This document shows, piece after piece, positions 1-11,448 of a stretch of DNA of 64,000 bases. Under the pieces are notes generated by a model. It searched no databases. It was not told the DNA's origin and worked only from the letters and a program-made list of their open reading frames with translations. Within the stretch, counting starts at the first letter, position 1, and every line of letters starts with the position of its first letter. A program made the position numbers and the translations under genes. Origin of the DNA: Hofstenia miamia (lineage: Eukaryota > Xenacoelomorpha > Acoela); the NCBI GenBank assembly GCA_004352715.1, contig SCFE01000047.1, positions 204,614 to 268,613 of the forward strand. Direction: 5' to 3'.

Positions 1-1841
1 TGAATAAAATTTTGATTTGCAGTTTCAAAAGATTTTATTCACTGTTACTTCAATTTATGTTTATGGCAGAGTCCGGGCAGAATAAACCTGGGCAGAGCAG
101 GATAAAATTGTGATCCAGTAAAGTCCGGATACAATCTATATTAGAAATTGAAGACTAAATCCTTGAATACATCAACATTATATTCATCACTAATTTTAAC
201 GGCACTGTAAGTATCATAATAGTATATCAAAAATGATATTTAAATTGACTCCGTTAAGCAACAACCTGCAATTGACTGTTTTACAGGGGCACCTTTCTAT
301 CTCAGATTGCTGTCGTCATTACTACGACTAGTGTACCTAGTGAAAAATTTTTTTTTCGTCAAACAGTCTTATCATCTGTAATAGAAAAACTTTTTTTGAA
401 ACGCGTTTCTTCGTTTAAAATTCTTCATAAGCAGGCATGATTGGCAATGGCGGCCAATTTTTTTACAAGTAATGTTCGTTGGGGAAATATTTGAACACAA
501 CATATTATTTTAGTTTAACGAGATTGCACTACATTGTGTTATTTCATTTATTGATGTTCATAAGTTAATTAATAAGTGGATGTGCTGATTAAAACTTTGT
601 AGATTGAGTGCGGGTGAAGCTAAAATACTGCGGGTTGACTTACTAATGACACATGCCTGTAGAAGAAATTTTATGTGATAAATATGAGAAGTTACAACTC
701 CTGAAATATGAAAGCAGCTAATCTGGATAAATTCGGACAGGATAGAATAAATCCAAATCCGGACAGGGCACAATAATTTTTTTTATCAAAATCAGCCCTA
801 CTTCTAAGTATCTTATGTAAATATCCAACAAGGAGTTAATAAAAAACTAGATTTCAAAGGCCAAAAACAAAACGCAAAATATTAAATTTGATGTTAAAAT
901 TCCTTAGTTAATTGTTGAGTGCGATCAAAAGACGATAAATTTAGACGATTTTTTCATGTCAAGCCCGATAGCAATGTGCAGCAAATTTCATAAGCACAAA
1001 AATAGCAGCTAAATGAGACTAAAATCATCCTTAATTAATCTTCTATTTTGAAGTTGCAAATACGTCATCAATTCTTCTGATACGAGTCGATGCATCAGTA
1101 ATATGTTAAATTATCTTAGAAACATTTTAGCTGAAAATGGAATATAAATAATAATTCGAATGATAAAATTGTAATTGAAACGTACTCCTCACATCCATCA
1201 ATGAATGTAACAGGACAGTAGCCTTGAAGCTCGATTTGTTTGGGAAAAAGCGCTTTAACTTCTGTCTGTGTACGCCGCTTTGGTAACAATTCAGCAGGAG
1301 GTAATGGGCGTACTGCCTGCGGAAATACATACACATCTAAACAATATTGTTAATTTTTGGGATACATAGTTTACATCAATCGATAATAAATAATTTGCTT
1401 TACATTAAAAAAATATATAAATTAGAAATATTAGTAAATGTAAACCTAAATTCATATAAAAAAGACGACTGACGATTTAACAAGCATGCTTAAAAAACAG
1501 TTTTCCTTGTATATCTGTCCATAAACAAAAATTCATGTTGTCTAAGGAGTTCCAACTTCACTCCATTAATATCTAAATTTTCTTTCTTAAATAACATATG
1601 CAGGCAACGTTATTTGATATTTCTAACTATGCAATATTATATATTAATTATTGATTCCCAGAAGGAAACATAGCTACATAGGTAATTGGAGACTTGCACA
1701 CAATTTCCTTGGAATATTATAAGAGGTCCTGCAAAAATGTGCTGTCGTTATTGGTTTTTTCCCCTCGCCGCCGAGCTTCAAGAAGTCTTTGATGTCTTTC
1801 CCCTTTGCTGAGCCCTTCTCCAAATTCGCCTACTCTTCCAT
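1..1841. repeat. Second copy of the AK9 exon 33 region
   Basis: This stretch is a diverged copy of 32649-34337, with scattered substitutions and an extra segment of roughly 145 bases after about position 160. It contains a second AK9 exon 33. It stops at an N gap. Its neighbour beyond the gap (3169-4034) matches 28384-29214, so the order differs from the main locus. It is either an allelic or mis-scaffolded contig or a real rearranged duplication. Confidence 0.85.
1186..1336 (-). CDS. Duplicate of AK9 exon 33
   Basis: This 151-nt exon copy has the same AG acceptor, GTACGT donor and reading frame as 33681-33831. It encodes the module ending in LQGYCPVTFIDG. The frame is intact. No other AK9 exon adjoins it here, so it is unlikely to be a separate working gene. 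Confidence 0.7.
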
Positions 1842-2841
1842 NNNNNNNNNNNNNNNNNNNNNNNNNNNNNNNNNNNNNNNNNNNNNNNNNNNNNNNNNNN
1901 NNNNNNNNNNNNNNNNNNNNNNNNNNNNNNNNNNNNNNNNNNNNNNNNNNNNNNNNNNNNNNNNNNNNNNNNNNNNNNNNNNNNNNNNNNNNNNNNNNNN
2001 NNNNNNNNNNNNNNNNNNNNNNNNNNNNNNNNNNNNNNNNNNNNNNNNNNNNNNNNNNNNNNNNNNNNNNNNNNNNNNNNNNNNNNNNNNNNNNNNNNNN
2101 NNNNNNNNNNNNNNNNNNNNNNNNNNNNNNNNNNNNNNNNNNNNNNNNNNNNNNNNNNNNNNNNNNNNNNNNNNNNNNNNNNNNNNNNNNNNNNNNNNNN
2201 NNNNNNNNNNNNNNNNNNNNNNNNNNNNNNNNNNNNNNNNNNNNNNNNNNNNNNNNNNNNNNNNNNNNNNNNNNNNNNNNNNNNNNNNNNNNNNNNNNNN
2301 NNNNNNNNNNNNNNNNNNNNNNNNNNNNNNNNNNNNNNNNNNNNNNNNNNNNNNNNNNNNNNNNNNNNNNNNNNNNNNNNNNNNNNNNNNNNNNNNNNNN
2401 NNNNNNNNNNNNNNNNNNNNNNNNNNNNNNNNNNNNNNNNNNNNNNNNNNNNNNNNNNNNNNNNNNNNNNNNNNNNNNNNNNNNNNNNNNNNNNNNNNNN
2501 NNNNNNNNNNNNNNNNNNNNNNNNNNNNNNNNNNNNNNNNNNNNNNNNNNNNNNNNNNNNNNNNNNNNNNNNNNNNNNNNNNNNNNNNNNNNNNNNNNNN
2601 NNNNNNNNNNNNNNNNNNNNNNNNNNNNNNNNNNNNNNNNNNNNNNNNNNNNNNNNNNNNNNNNNNNNNNNNNNNNNNNNNNNNNNNNNNNNNNNNNNNN
2701 NNNNNNNNNNNNNNNNNNNNNNNNNNNNNNNNNNNNNNNNNNNNNNNNNNNNNNNNNNNNNNNNNNNNNNNNNNNNNNNNNNNNNNNNNNNNNNNNNNNN
2801 NNNNNNNNNNNNNNNNNNNNNNNNNNNNNNNNNNNNNNNNN
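1842..2841. other. Assembly gap, 1,000 N
   Basis: Exactly 1,000 N, which is a placeholder size. Long apparent reading frames across it are artefacts. Confidence 0.99.
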
Positions 2842-3168
2842 TGTTCTTAGTTTCAATCTCTTTTGTAAACTGAATATTCTTGTCAAGTAGATTCAATTTT
2901 GTAAGTAAAAAAATATTACATCAGACGTCAAGATCAAGTAATTTAAATATTATTGATAGTATTTTTATAAAATCCTTCCAACCAAGTTTAAACACAAAAG
3001 AAGACTACATTTATAAATTTGCAACTTTTAAAAATTTAAGAAATTATAATTATTATTGTAAAATCTAGTAAATTTAGAGGGAATAATTTGTAAAACTGAC
3101 GATGACTTTGTAAGTCGAAATATATCTTGCATGTTCTTATTAAGGTTAAATACGGCTTGCCCAAACGG
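2842..3168. other. AT-rich non-coding stretch
   Basis: I see no gene, RNA or mobile-element signature in this stretch between a gap and a repeat copy. Confidence 0.5.
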
Positions 3169-4034
3169 AAAGACTAAATATTACGAGACGTTATTTCAGA
3201 TAGATATTAAACTTCTAGCAGCAATGAAAAAATATTATAGGGCGGTCGTTTATTCACCTTGGAGTGTTAAAGGTTTTACAGAATCGATTATCCAGTCAAA
3301 CTCATAGGCAGCATCATTATTTAAGGGGGGTCGACACGCATTCAGGAAGAACGGATGAGAATCTTAACCTTCTTTAAATTTTAAACTAAAATTCTACCAA
3401 AACTACACCGTTTATTTTTATGTTGCACGCATTGGCGTGACGAAATTTTCTGAAAGGGGAAGTCATCTAGTAGTGATTAAGGAAATGACTAATAGCGAGG
3501 CGAAGACCCGAGAAAAATTTTGAAAAAATACACAAAATATAAATGCATTTCACGTCATTGTTGAGAGCAAAGTCACAACAATTGAATTAACAAATTTTAT
3601 TTTTACAAGCTGATTTCGTTGTCAAAAAGGGGTTGCCTTGCCTTCCAGGGGTTTTCCCCCAAACCACCCTATATCCAATAAAGATGTTTTATTTTAACCT
3701 CTTTTTCATTTTTCTAATGCCCTGTCAGTGGATCTTGTTTTATCTTCCGAAAAATGATCTAGTAGGCGAGGTCATGATTGATATTATACGAAATTATGTA
3801 TATTTAATGTACCAAAATCACAAATTGAATTATGTAGCCTTTTTGAAAATAGTTAAAAATTGTGTTATGCCATGTATTTGGTATTCTTTCTCTATCCTTG
3901 GCAATCAAAAGAAATTTTATTTAAATTACCACTGGTACTAATTTCAATGTTTTACTCCTGCAATTCGCGTATGATCACAGTTTATATGTTAAAAATATTG
4001 ATTGTATATTAATAATATTGTTGCTAGGCATCAC
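3169..4034 (+). repeat. Second copy of the Rab last-intron region
   Basis: This is a diverged copy of 28384-29214. Its last seven bases (4028-4034), after the acceptor ...TTGCTAG, are the start of the last Rab exon, which is then cut by the N gap. It supports the same haplotig or duplication explanation as 1-1841. Confidence 0.8.
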
Positions 4035-5034
4035 NNNNNNNNNNNNNNNNNNNNNNNNNNNNNNNNNNNNNNNNNNNNNNNNNNNNNNNNNNNNNNNNNN
4101 NNNNNNNNNNNNNNNNNNNNNNNNNNNNNNNNNNNNNNNNNNNNNNNNNNNNNNNNNNNNNNNNNNNNNNNNNNNNNNNNNNNNNNNNNNNNNNNNNNNN
4201 NNNNNNNNNNNNNNNNNNNNNNNNNNNNNNNNNNNNNNNNNNNNNNNNNNNNNNNNNNNNNNNNNNNNNNNNNNNNNNNNNNNNNNNNNNNNNNNNNNNN
4301 NNNNNNNNNNNNNNNNNNNNNNNNNNNNNNNNNNNNNNNNNNNNNNNNNNNNNNNNNNNNNNNNNNNNNNNNNNNNNNNNNNNNNNNNNNNNNNNNNNNN
4401 NNNNNNNNNNNNNNNNNNNNNNNNNNNNNNNNNNNNNNNNNNNNNNNNNNNNNNNNNNNNNNNNNNNNNNNNNNNNNNNNNNNNNNNNNNNNNNNNNNNN
4501 NNNNNNNNNNNNNNNNNNNNNNNNNNNNNNNNNNNNNNNNNNNNNNNNNNNNNNNNNNNNNNNNNNNNNNNNNNNNNNNNNNNNNNNNNNNNNNNNNNNN
4601 NNNNNNNNNNNNNNNNNNNNNNNNNNNNNNNNNNNNNNNNNNNNNNNNNNNNNNNNNNNNNNNNNNNNNNNNNNNNNNNNNNNNNNNNNNNNNNNNNNNN
4701 NNNNNNNNNNNNNNNNNNNNNNNNNNNNNNNNNNNNNNNNNNNNNNNNNNNNNNNNNNNNNNNNNNNNNNNNNNNNNNNNNNNNNNNNNNNNNNNNNNNN
4801 NNNNNNNNNNNNNNNNNNNNNNNNNNNNNNNNNNNNNNNNNNNNNNNNNNNNNNNNNNNNNNNNNNNNNNNNNNNNNNNNNNNNNNNNNNNNNNNNNNNN
4901 NNNNNNNNNNNNNNNNNNNNNNNNNNNNNNNNNNNNNNNNNNNNNNNNNNNNNNNNNNNNNNNNNNNNNNNNNNNNNNNNNNNNNNNNNNNNNNNNNNNN
5001 NNNNNNNNNNNNNNNNNNNNNNNNNNNNNNNNNN
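4035..5034. other. Assembly gap, 1,000 N
   Basis: Exactly 1,000 N. It separates the Rab-like copy from a retrotransposon, so any reverse transcriptase would lie in or beyond it. Confidence 0.99.
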
Positions 5035-5152
5035 AATTGGTAGTGACAGCTACCTGTTGACAGTGCCATGGCTCAATTATCACTAATTTAGACAATCTGA
5101 ATAAGACCTCTTCTTTAGGAACAGTTGTGAGTTCTGGCTGGAGCTTGCTTTC

Positions 5153-5490
5153 TCAAATGGAGATCATGTTGCTCCCATAATCAATTACACAGGCATTCTG
5201 TTCAAGAAAATCATTGCCCAGAATTATATCATAATGCAGAGATTGGTCACAAGTATCAATAACAATCAGATCCACATGGAATGACTCCTGGTGAATGTGC
5301 AATTCCAGGTTGGGTACATGACCCTTCAATAAGATGGTGTTTCCTGAAGCATCCAACAGATGTGTAGTGGCCAGGAGTAATTTGTCTCTTGGTAAGCATA
5401 ATTTGGTTCAACATGTATCACTGATAATGGAGGCAGAGGCTCTGGTATCAATAGTGACATTGACTAAAATTCTATTTATATCTACAGGGA
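5153..5490 (-). pseudogene. Retropepsin-like aspartic protease relic
   Basis: The minus-strand translation contains an I-D-T-R-A-S-A-S segment (active-site codons at 5441-5449) followed by a C-terminal D-I-I-L-G-N-D-F-L segment, the usual order of the D-T-G loop and the I-L-G-x-D core of retropepsins. The expected Gly of D-T-G is Arg here, which should abolish activity. A stop codon soon after the active-site loop also breaks the frame. It is flanked by a zinc knuckle upstream, as in LTR retrotransposon polyproteins. Confidence 0.65.
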
Positions 5491-5659
5491 TGACATTAGT
5501 ATGCAGTAGTGAGGTAATAACCAAAACATCTTGTGCACTTTTTGTAGGTGACAGCACTCTGGCTAATTTAAAGGATTGACAGACTCAACCAGCAAAGCAG
5601 GAGAACACTCTTCAGTTACAGGTCCTTCAATGACAAAGCCATCACTGTTGGCAACTAGT

Positions 5660-5704
5660 GCACTGAGATTTAATGTGGCCCTCTTGATCACAGCAGTACC
5701 AACA
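5660..5704 (-). other. Zinc-knuckle-like motif
   Basis: Fifteen codons read C-W-Y-C-C-D-Q-E-G-H-I-K-S-Q-C. This resembles the CCHC knuckle (C-x2-C-x4-H-x4-C) of retroelement gag proteins, with one extra Cys that disturbs the spacing. It lies between the gag-like and protease-like parts, where a nucleocapsid motif is expected. Confidence 0.55.
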
Positions 5705-5876
5705 AGTTCATTCATTTTTAAGTTTCTTTTTCAAAGCAGCAGTGCTCAGTGATGTAGAAGGTTTTAGGACCAGGTGGCCTGTTTGCAGCTCTCCTGCATC
5801 CTTGTCAATGCAGGTGGTATTATGGATCATGTACACAATGCTGATTGCCTTTCAGATAATCAAGTTGAGTTTGTCN

Positions 5877-7385
5877 TCTACTCTGCCGTTGAATTTTGGT
5901 AGCGTAGCTTTACATGGGATCATATCGTTTCCCACCTCTTGGTTTAATATTGAATTGTTGTATTTCGGTTTCATGTTTTTTGTTGTTGCTTCTTCTCTTC
6001 GTAGTTGCGTAGTTATCGCTTTTGTAATTTCCTCAATATCAAGTTGAGTTTGTCTTTGGGATTGCACTTTAGTTTGAGACAACTACAAATATTGGGCAGG
6101 AAGCCCTGACAGATGTAGGAGAATAGATTGTGCTTTGAGTATTCTGGTGTTAACTTACTCAAGCAGAACACCCTTTCAACTTGCATTATGTATGTCCAGA
6201 CATCATCTCCTTTCTTGAAAGAGAGATCACACAGCAGTGTTTTATACTGGTGTTTGATATGAGGAGCCTTGTAATGGTCCTCAAAGTGACTGATCAACAA
6301 TTGGTAATTTGTCTTAGTTTCCCTATCCAGCATAATATACTGATTGTAGGCAAGGCCTTGCAAGTACATTGGGAACTGGGCTATGGCAGCCTCTTGTATG
6401 GCTCAGTACTGCTTCATTGTGAGCTTGAAAAGAAAAAGCTATTCTTTGAATGATTGAGATAATTTGTTGATTTTTCCAGTAAATTTGGGCAACACTGAAT
6501 GTCAATTAAACAAATTGGCACTTCCAGTAGCACCTGTAGGCAAGATTGATTAAGTGAAACACAGCCCACACACTGTTGCAGATCTGATAGGATCACTTGA
6601 TTGCAGAGGTGAAATAAAGGTCAAAACTGTATGAGTAACACAGGTGTTGACTGGTGTTGGTAGTGAAACAGTTGCACTTAGAACATATGGACTTGGGATG
6701 GCAATATTGGCCAAAGTAGACACATGGGTAAGAGCAGATTGTATGAATATGGGACCTCCAATAATGAATGAGGTGGCTGGGGTAACAAATGGGGGCATCA
6801 ATGGAGTAGTGGTAGATACAAAAGGGGCACCAGCATTCAGAAAAAGCATTCAAAGCATTGTCTAGTGATTTGTGAGTTATGTAATTGGAATTCCTGGGCA
6901 AAGAAGGCACAGAACAGGGAGGAGTGTTCTTTGGCTGTGGAACTGCCAACAGAGGGGTAAGTGAAGTCTGCACTTGAGCTTCTACTGTGGTGAGAGAATC
7001 CAGTAGGCATCTCTCTTTCTTCCAGGCTTTGGTGGCTTGCTGTCACAACTCAGCCTGTAATGAATCAATGTGTTGCTCACAGGTAAGACATTGAGTGATT
7101 TGCTGTGTGAGGGCTGCTATAAGTTGTTCAACTTCAGTTGGTTGCTGCTCTGGGGGTGCTGACAATAGAGCACAAGAGCAGAAAAGATACAAAGGAGTAA
7201 TAGTGATAGAGAGCTCTCACTGGGAAATCCCAGAGATGTCTAGGTAACATGAGTAGGATAAGTTAACAAATGCATTAAATCCATTAGTGTGAGAGGTAGC
7301 ATTCCAGCTACCAATGCCCACACAGGGGAGACTCCAAGAGGGAGTCCCCTTACTAGAAGAACTGTCAAAATCCATCATTTTGAAA
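5877..7385 (-). pseudogene. Retrotransposon gag-like relic
   Basis: Several overlapping minus-strand frames, joined by frameshifts, encode a gag-type protein: a Met start near 7380, a Gln-rich segment, then a capsid-like segment at 6369-6064 with features such as Y-L-Q-G-L-A and F-E-D-H-Y. No single frame spans it. The assignment rests on position between a primer-binding site and a zinc knuckle plus protease, and on the composition. It is weaker than the protease call. Confidence 0.5.
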
Positions 7386-8336
7386 GCAAGAAAATGTACA
7401 AGAGAAAATTCAGAAAAATCAATTCCAACAATTTGAGAGAAAATTCCAACTGAGTTTGGAGAAACAAAAAGTACATTCAGTGAGCAGCACAGTGTAGGGT
7501 ACAGTAATAAATCCAAATTCTAGAAGAATGAAACAACAACAAAGTAAAAACCAAAAATGACACACACCAAGGAGAAATAACCAAACCAAATATGGTAAGA
7601 AAACAACAAGGGATAGTTCTGTATCACATCAGGGTCACCATGTAGAATCACAAGGTGCTTTGTCTACTCAAGTGGTACTGGGAAACTCAGGAGTTCATTT
7701 AAAGGTTGCAGAGGTTACCATTGTAGAGAGCAACCCACATTCTAACAAAAGAAGGAGCATTGGTAGTTTGCCACTTTCAATAAAGAAAAACAGAAACCAT
7801 TCACCAAGAGAACATTTCCTGCAGCAACCAATTCACATGGCATCATGCTGAAGCTGTATCCAAGAAGCCTTCTTTACTTGCCAAGGTGCTAGTTGATTGT
7901 CACAAGTTATTAATTTCTAGCTCAAATAAACAATTTATCTCAGAGTTCTATTATCACAGCTCATGTAAATAATAAAACAACAGCCATGTAATTACCATGC
8001 ATTCACATTTGCAAGCAGCTTGTTATAATCTCTGTTTGATATTAAGTGCATGTACAAAATCAAACTATCAAACAGAAAAAAGCTGTTGTTCCCTACACAT
8101 ACATGTAGCCATAATTCAATGAGACCACAGTTTGGGCTGCCAACTGTTAAGGAGCTAGTTGTCACTCCAGACACTTGCAGAGTAACTCCCAAGTTGTCAC
8201 CAGGTCCTAAGCAGTAATTATTAAATTAGAATCCATGAACATCTAAAAGGGGTTAGCAAATTAAATAAAAAGAAAGCAAATGATGTCAAAGTGAAACAAA
8301 TTTGTTGTGCATTTGTTACAAGTCTCTCATGTTTGT
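7064..8336. repeat. Copy A of the retrotransposon 5' end/LTR segment
   Basis: First of three essentially identical copies (A here, B 8338-9136, C 9138-10311). B aligns to A with a constant offset of 1,274 and C with an offset of 1,975. The junctions are single Ns, so this is most likely one locus assembled three times. Confidence 0.85.
7623..7640 (-). promoter_or_regulatory. tRNA primer-binding site of the LTR element
   Basis: The plus strand reads ATCACATCAGGGTCACCA, which looks like the 3' end of a tRNA with its CCA. The minus strand therefore starts TGGTGACCC directly after ...TACA, the normal layout of LTR end then primer site. The LTR edge is 7641 (TGTAGAATC on the plus strand). Copies occur at 8897-8914 and 9598-9615. 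The tRNA identity was not determined. Confidence 0.65.
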
Positions 8337-8337
8337 N

Positions 8338-9136
8338 ATCAATGTGTTGCTCACAGGTAAGACATTGAGTGATTTGCTGTGTGAGGGCTGCTATAAGTTG
8401 TTCAACTTCAGTTGGTTGCTGCTCTGGGGGTGCTGACAATAGAGCACAAGAGCAGAAAAGATACAAAGGAGTAATAGTGATAGAGAGCTCTCACTGGGAA
8501 ATCCCAGAGATGTCTAGGTAACATGAGTAGGATAAGTTAACAAATGCATTAAATCCATTAGTGTGAGAGGTAGCATTCCAGCTACCAATGCCCACACAGG
8601 GGAGACTCCAAGAGGGAGTCCCCTTACTAGAAGAACTGTCAAAATCCATCATTTTGAAAGCAAGAAAATGTACAAGAGAAAATTCAGAAAAATCAATTCC
8701 AACAATTTGAGAGAAAATTCCAACTGAGTTTGGAGAAACAAAAAGTACATTCAGTGAGCAGCACAGTGTAGGGTACAGTAATAAATCCAAATTCTAGAAG
8801 AATGAAACAACAACAAAGTAAAAACCAAAAATGACACACACCAAGGAGAAATAACCAAACCAAATATGGTAAGAAAACAACAAGGGATAGTTCTGTATCA
8901 CATCAGGGTCACCATGTAGAATCACAAGGTGCTTTGTCTACTCAAGTGGTACTGGGAAACTCAGGAGTTCATTTAAAGGTTGCAGAGGTTACCATTGTAG
9001 AGAGCAACCCACATTCTAACAAAAGAAGGAGCATTGGTAGTTTGCCACTTTCAATAAAGAAAAACAGAAACCATTCACCAAGAGAACATTTCCTGCAGCA
9101 ACCAATTCACATGGCATCATGCTGAAGCTGTATCCA
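8338..9136. repeat. Copy B of the retrotransposon 5' segment
   Basis: Identical as far as read to 7064-7862. It is bounded by single Ns at 8337 and 9137. Confidence 0.85.
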
Positions 9137-9137
9137 N

Positions 9138-10311
9138 CAATAGAGCACAAGAGCAGAAAAGATACAAAGGAGTAATAGTGATAGAGAGCTCTCACTGGGA
9201 AATCCCAGAGATGTCTAGGTAACATGAGTAGGATAAGTTAACAAATGCATTAAATCCATTAGTGTGAGAGGTAGCATTCCAGCTACCAATGCCCACACAG
9301 GGGAGACTCCAAGAGGGAGTCCCCTTACTAGAAGAACTGTCAAAATCCATCATTTTGAAAGCAAGAAAATGTACAAGAGAAAATTCAGAAAAATCAATTC
9401 CAACAATTTGAGAGAAAATTCCAACTGAGTTTGGAGAAACAAAAAGTACATTCAGTGAGCAGCACAGTGTAGGGTACAGTAATAAATCCAAATTCTAGAA
9501 GAATGAAACAACAACAAAGTAAAAACCAAAAATGACACACACCAAGGAGAAATAACCAAACCAAATATGGTAAGAAAACAACAAGGGATAGTTCTGTATC
9601 ACATCAGGGTCACCATGTAGAATCACAAGGTGCTTTGTCTACTCAAGTGGTACTGGGAAACTCAGGAGTTCATTTAAAGGTTGCAGAGGTTACCATTGTA
9701 GAGAGCAACCCACATTCTAACAAAAGAAGGAGCATTGGTAGTTTGCCACTTTCAATAAAGAAAAACAGAAACCATTCACCAAGAGAACATTTCCTGCAGC
9801 AACCAATTCACATGGCATCATGCTGAAGCTGTATCCAAGAAGCCTTCTTTACTTGCCAAGGTGCTAGTTGATTGTCACAAGTTATTAATTTCTAGCTCAA
9901 ATAAACAATTTATCTCAGAGTTCTATTATCACAGCTCATGTAAATAATAAAACAACAGCCATGTAATTACCATGCATTCACATTTGCAAGCAGCTTGTTA
10001 TAATCTCTGTTTGATATTAAGTGCATGTACAAAATCAAACTATCAAACAGAAAAAAGCTGTTGTTCCCTACACATACATGTAGCCATAATTCAATGAGAC
10101 CACAGTTTGGGCTGCCAACTGTTAAGGAGCTAGTTGTCACTCCAGACACTTGCAGAGTAACTCCCAAGTTGTCACCAGGTCCTAAGCAGTAATTATTAAA
10201 TTAGAATCCATGAACATCTAAAAGGGGTTAGCAAATTAAATAAAAAGAAAGCAAATGATGTCAAAGTGAAACAAATTTGTTGTGCATTTGTTACAAGTCT
10301 CTCATGTTTGT
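9138..10311. repeat. Copy C of the retrotransposon 5' segment
   Basis: Identical as far as read to 7163-8336. Unique sequence resumes at 10312, so copy C carries the real right-hand continuation. Confidence 0.85.
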
Positions 10312-10539
10312 TTTACCATTCTTTTTCTGTTGTGTTATAAATAATTACCTGCTCTCAATTTATAATTCTGAAACATGAGTTCCCTTGCAAAATTAACTGG
10401 GCAATAGCACATATAACTAATCTGAGGGGAGAGTTAAATAAAAAGATCATAATACTACACTAAAAAATGAGATTAAAAGCAAAAAGCTAATCCATCATTG
10501 TGACATAACACTAAATCAGAGTGCAAAATAGTAAAATAA
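10312..10539. other. AT-rich stretch before the Polinton relic
   Basis: I see no coding signal. The outer end of the Polinton element could lie here, but no terminal inverted repeat was recognised. Confidence 0.4.
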
Positions 10540-10870
10540 AAAATAGGGGCCCTGAGTGACTCTACACTAAAATATGATGGAAACAATCATAAATATTATA
10601 AATTAGAAAATGATAAAAAAGAATTAGATAAATATAGAAATTTTGTAAAATTTATAAAAGAAAATATTCAATTGGTTGACACTAATGAATCTATTGATGG
10701 AAATATTCAAGGAAAAGGACTCAAGAAAGACAGAAACAAAGTTTCCTACAAAGAGAAGAAATCATTTCTCCTTAAAGTTTATGACAACATGCTTGGACTT
10801 ACATTTATAGATATGGATAAATTATATAGAGATTATATTTTGGAAGCTTACTATGTAGATCAAAATGGTA
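10540..10870 (+). pseudogene. Polinton ORF of unknown function, broken by an inserted MITE
   Basis: An open frame of about 110 codons without a clear ATG (the preceding stop is at 10537-10539) encodes a Lys-rich hydrophilic protein. It is cut after ...D-Q-N-G by a 172-bp inverted-repeat element at 10871-11042. Beyond the insert a related frame resumes with a shift (...S-E-P-I-D-Q...) and stops near 11133. I do not recognise the family. Confidence 0.45.
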
Positions 10871-11042
10871 GGTTGGTACTTTTTTTCATTCTTGAAAATC
10901 TTAAATCTTCCAAATATCTTTCAAAATGGACACTTGTAGTAATTTTTGTAAGGGAAATGTGTCCATTAAACAATAATCTTGGAAGGATTTGAGATAAATT
11001 TGGAAAATTTGAGATTTTCAAGAATGAAAAAAAGTACCAACC
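10871..11042. mobile_element. 172-bp MITE with 9-bp target duplication, nested in the Polinton ORF
   Basis: Arms 10871-10901 and 11012-11042 are perfect 31-bp inverted repeats starting GGTTGGTAC. The element is flanked by the direct repeat AAAATGGTA (10862-10870 and 11043-11051). An inner hairpin AATGGACAC/GTGTCCATT lies at 10925-10933 and 10959-10967. A 9-bp target duplication fits Mutator-like elements; the superfamily call is inference. It has no coding capacity. Confidence 0.8.
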
Positions 11043-11109
11043 AAAATGGTATGCCTTATGGAAAACCTTATTTCTGAACCAATTGATCAATCCTTCATAG
11101 ATCTTTTAA

Positions 11110-11424
11110 GAAAGATGTATAATAAAAAATAAGATAAATACACTGAAAAGTCTAAGAGTATTTAGGAATCTGGTAAAACTTGCTGGAGTTACAGGTAATC
11201 ACAAAAATCAAAAAGTTAAGAAGATAATTAAAGGTCAAAGTGTTTTCTACTACAATGATCCTTCACAATTAATGGATCACTTAGAATTACTTACTTCTTC
11301 TAAGAATGCTGGAAAAGATAGTGTTCAAATTTATAATGAAATTATTCAGTTAATTGACAAATTAGTAAGATTGAAAGCTATTACTAAAGATGTTAAGAAG
11401 TTTTACAATAAATTACAAAATTAA
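11110..11424 (+). CDS. Polinton-associated small protein
   Basis: An open frame of about 104 codons ends TAA at 11422-11424. It contains the segment V-F-Y-Y-N-D-P-S-Q-L-M-D-H-L-E-L-L followed by a short helical C-terminus. I associate this Y-Y-x-D-P-x-x-L-x-x-x-L-x-L-L pattern with a conserved small protein of Polintons, from memory and unverified. The true start is unclear: it may be the C-terminal half of the ORF interrupted at 10870. The next promoter-like block begins about 20 bases after its stop. Confidence 0.5.
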   Translation, partial: ERCIIKNKINTLKSLRVFRNLVKLAGVTGNHKNQKVKKIIKGQSVFYYNDPSQLMDHLELLTSSKNAGKDSVQIYNEIIQLIDKLVRLKAITKDVKKFYNKLQN

Positions 11425-11448
11425 TTTTGAAAAAAGATTTTCTTTTTT

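Larger units (their letters stand above)
5035..7640 (-). mobile_element. Decayed Ty3/gypsy-like LTR retrotransposon, gag to protease part
   Basis: Read on the minus strand, the region runs from a tRNA primer-binding site and LTR edge at 7640/7641 through gag-like coding sequence (about 7385-5877), a zinc-knuckle-like motif (5660-5704) and a retropepsin-like domain (about 5500-5153), then enters an N gap before any reverse transcriptase. Several stops and frameshifts break the frame, so it is a relic. The order primer site, gag, knuckle, protease is that of LTR retrotransposons. Assigning Ty3/gypsy rather than another LTR class is inference, because reverse transcriptase and integrase are not visible. 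A single N at 5876 lies where a short sequence recurs at about 6036-6052, so the internal order may be disturbed. Confidence 0.7.

Noticed and set aside
1717-2896. Long open frames of 350-390 codons across the N gap
   Set aside because: They consist almost wholly of unknown residues from the 1,000-N gap. The same applies to those at 3975-5095, 24179-25177, 26531-26866, 27625-28042, 37980-38357 and 56498-57916.
6593-6973. 126-codon minus-strand ORF taken as a separate gene
   Set aside because: It lies inside the frameshifted gag region, and its Cys/His/Tyr-rich composition looks like an alternative-frame reading.
7217-9491. Three identical 99-codon ORFs (7217, 8491, 9192) and matching 63-codon ORFs as a gene family
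   Set aside because: They are the same retrotransposon segment assembled three times, not paralogues.
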